DNA of 64,000 bases from Stomoxys calcitrans (Eukaryota; Arthropoda; Insecta; Diptera; Muscidae), in the NCBI RefSeq assembly GCF_963082655.1, contig NC_081556.1, forward strand, positions 72,215,227-72,279,226, given 5' to 3'. The position numbers and the translations under genes were made by a program. A model generated the notes under the pieces. It did no database searches and was not told where the DNA came from. It worked only from the letters and a program-made list of their open reading frames with translations. Below are positions 61,222 through 64,000 of the stretch, one piece after another (positions within the stretch are counted from its first letter, which is position 1; each line of letters begins with the position of its first letter).

Positions 61222-62490
61222 TACTTTTTTTTTTAAATTTGGTTAGGAATTGCTTTCGGTATGTGCTTAACAAGTCAAGTTGCGTGATTTGTTTATATAG
61301 ATTGCTCCTATACAAGGATTCAGAACATATTTGGCATGGATACGTTATTACTTTTTTTTGTACCCACCACCGTAGGATAGGGGGTATATTCATTTAGTCA
61401 TTCCGTTTGCAACACATCGAAATATCAATTTCCGACCCTAAAAAGTATATATATTTCGTATCGTCGTAAAATTCTAAGAAGATTTAATGATGTCCGTGTG
61501 TCTGTCCGTCTGTCCGTCTATCCGTCCGTCCGTCCGTCTGTTGTAATCCCTCTACAGCCTTCAAAAATTGAGATATTGAGCTGAAATTTGGCACAGATAC
61601 AATTTTTTGATGCACGCTGGTTAAGTTCTTGAACGGGCCAAACCGATAGAGGGTCTAATGCCCATAAATGCTTTGTTTTTATACGATTTCACTAAAATTT
61701 GAAACAGTGAGTAGTTTAAGGCTTCCCTACAACTGACCTATACCGATCTCCCGATAAAGGGTCTGAAGACCATAACATGTTTATTTATTACCCGATTTCG
61801 CTGATATTTAAAAGAGTGGGTTATTTTAAGCCTCCCGACATCTGACACAAATATGGATTAGATCGGTCTATATTTAGATATAGATGCCATGTAGACCGAT
61901 CTCGCGATAAAGAGTCCGAAGCCCATAAAAGCTTTATTTATTACCCGATTTCGCTGAAATTTAAAACAGTGGGTTTTTTAAACCTCCCGACATCTGACCT
62001 AAATATGGATAAGATCGGTCTATATTTAGATATAGCTGCCATATAGACCGATCTCCCGATAAAGGGTCTGAAGCCCATAAAAGCTTTATTTATTACCCGA
62101 TTCCGCTGAAATTTAAAACAGTGGGTTATTTGACTTATATATATTACACCACTCAATATCCGTCCCGAAGTTATCCAATTTTCAACGGATAATGACAAAT
62201 GGGGGTTTACATATATACCTGAGGTGGTGGGTATCCAAAGTTCGGCCCGGCCGAACTTAATGTCCTTTTACTTTTTTAAATTTGGTTAGGAATTGTTTCC
62301 GGTATGTGCTTAAGAAGTAAAGTTACGGTTTAAGACCATACTTGGTATGGATACGTTATTCTTTTTTTTTAAATTTGGTTAGGTATTGCTTCCGGTATGT
62401 GCTTAAGAAAGTTGGATTGATTGGATGATTTGTTTATATAGATTGCACCTATACACGGATACAGACTATACTTGGCATGGATGTTAAATG
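61222..62490 (-). repeat. Three copies of a 95-135 base sequence around a dispersed repeat
   Basis: 'ttaaatttggttagg(a/t)attg' with '(c/t)cggtatgtgcttaa' recurs at about 61234, 62276 and 62369; the first and third continue 'gatttgtttatatagattgc(t/a)cctatacaaggattcaga' (third with small changes), the second has an internal deletion. The first is separated from the others by the element at 61356-62270. Confidence 0.8.
61356..62270 (-). repeat. Complete muscoid dispersed repeat with three-unit core
   Basis: The left end 'gtacccaccaccgtaggataggggg', an AT core ('aaaagtatatatatttcgtatcg') and a long GTCC/GTCT tract (about 61496-61541) precede core units 'accgatctcccgataaaggg' at about 61742, 61892 (variant) and 62045 (spacing about 152). 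The right end is 'tgaggtggtgggtatccaaagttcggcccggccgaactta'. It is the best copy for defining both ends. Confidence 0.85.
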
Positions 62491-64000
62491 TTATCGGAGA
62501 AATCAGTATGCAAAATTTCAGTTAAATCAAATAATAATTGCGCCTTCTCTAGGCTGAATAAATCGGAGATCGGGTTATATGGGGGATTTATAAGGATATA
62601 GCCCAATATAGACGGCGATCAAGATAACATATAATCGGAGTTGAATATTGCTGGAAGTTGTAAACGTAATGTTAAAATTAATATATCACTTCACAGGGCA
62701 CGATGTGTATTAGAAGAAAATTAAAAAACCAATAGTCAATTTAAAAGAAAAGAGCGGCAGCAGAGGGGAAAAAAGTACCCGCTCCGGATCCCTGAGAAAA
62801 GGTGAAGATTATATACGGATTTTAATTGGATAATTTTTGAATATCTTCACATAATATAAGCAAAATCTACTACTACAAATTATAATCTAAAAATTTAAAG
62901 TTTGGAATTATATTTAATGCATAGCAATTTTTTATTCTACAATATATGGGAGTAAAGTACAAGAGAATATTTTTATTGAACAGGTTACATATTCGAATGA
63001 TAAATAATGGCTAGTTCTATCAAAGGATACAGATGTTTTGAATGAATATTAAGCCCTAAAAAGATGTAAAAGTAAAGTTAAACATTCTCAATTTTCGTTT
63101 TTCATTTGATCATTTAATTCAAGCTATACAGTATTGTATAAATTTTGTTTTCCATCTTTTTTAGATCAGGTAGGTTACACATTCTTCTCTAAACTCGGTC
63201 TTTTGTTGCATCTTTTTGGGGCACGACTATTCTGTTATTCTAAATTTGAATGTTTGAAAACTGACGTTAGTAGTTAAGGAAATATTAACATAAAAAACAT
63301 AAAACTCTTACAATAAATACATAGTAGTTGATGAATAATTTTGATAAAATCAATGACATTTAAAATAGTCTTTTAAGTTTGCCAAATAAAGAAGTACTAC
63401 TTAATACATTTGAAATGCAATATATGAATATATGACACAAGTGAATTAACATTTGGACGCATATAAATACATGAAAAGATCCTAAGACAATAGACACTTG
63501 CCACAACATATGCAAATATATTATCAATCTATGTATAACTAGGAATTTGGATGGAATCAAAATACAAAAATTCTGCATAAACAAATTGAAAAAATGCCCT
63601 ACACAATATAAAAAACAAATTATAGAAAATTGATATATTATGGCAACTAAATTGACTGAAAGAAGCTGCAATATTTTTTGATCACAAAATAAAATATTAC
63701 CACAACCATATATATCGCCAAAGATCAGTTGAAAGGCCAAGTAATCAATTACAATATAAAAGAAATACTAGTAGTAATTTACATGTCATTTTGTATTTTC
63801 GTTCGTTTTATCAAATTATCTTCATGAAGATAATTTTTCTTCTCTTTTTAATTTGAATTGCTCATTCACAATTGCTCTATTTAAATTCGAAAAATAACAT
63901 TAAAAATTGTTAAAGCAAACTATGAATGAATCTAAAGGGAAAATACAGAATAAAGCACCAAGTTCAAATGGAGTGACATAGTTATAATAAATGTTTCAAA
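62491..64000. other. AT-rich DNA, no gene recognised
   Basis: 62500-62660 is a decayed core scrap ('aaaatttcagttaaatcaaataataattgcgcc', 'cggagatcgggttatatggggg'). Beyond that the sequence is about three-quarters A/T. The 126-codon minus-strand frame at 63360-63740 is rich in Phe/Ile/Leu as expected from such DNA. Confidence 0.5.

Noticed and set aside
63360..63740. 126-codon hydrophobic frame on the minus strand
   Set aside because: Phe/Ile/Leu/Tyr-rich composition is what very AT-rich DNA gives; no family motif, no splice or start context, and a random-looking end.

Overview
This is a eukaryotic, AT-rich, repeat-dense window whose dispersed repeats and single host gene point to a higher (calyptrate/muscoid) fly, for example a muscid such as Stomoxys, Haematobia or Musca. 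The genus is inferred from repeat style and protein similarity, not proven.

The only confident host gene is XPC (Drosophila mus210/Xpc, yeast Rad4), the damage sensor of global-genome nucleotide excision repair. It lies on the + strand in six coding exons from 35088 to 56634. Reading frames join cleanly at every junction (158+842+2135+468+169+278 = 4050 bases, 1349 residues). Three introns are 59 to 65 bases long. Intron 2 (14.8 kb) and intron 3 (2.5 kb) are swollen with transposon debris.

The main mobile element is a full-length Ty3/gypsy-class LTR retrotransposon at 19648-31536 (11,889 bases). It has two 2,630-base LTRs at a constant offset with no difference seen by eye, a 4-base CATG target duplication, a tRNA-Lys-like primer site, and open gag and pol frames. 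The two frames are linked by a classic -1 frameshift signal (slippery heptamer, 9-base spacer, 9-bp stem-loop). It sits inside an older jockey-like LINE and ends 3.5 kb upstream of XPC in the same orientation. The left edge (1-2332, - strand) is the 5' part of an open BEL/Pao Gag-Pol frame that runs off the window.

The rest is layered transposon remains. 1-5600: BEL/Pao and a LINE scrap. 5570-7360 and 9936-12045: muscoid dispersed repeats with internal tandem arrays of about 150 bases, nested in each other and in a tRNA-derived SINE (one locus is three layers deep). 12430-17210: G-rich tandem-unit repeats. 17800-19640: LOA-type LINE with a repeated ORF1 tail. 31540-35000: LINE fragment, fold-back hairpin, decayed SINE. 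36150-50960 (XPC intron 2): MITE, nested insertion, SINEs, dispersed repeats, two LINE families, palindromic AT-rich DNA and a 28-base G run. 56640-64000: LINE remains, two more tandem-core repeats, a SINE and AT-rich unique DNA.
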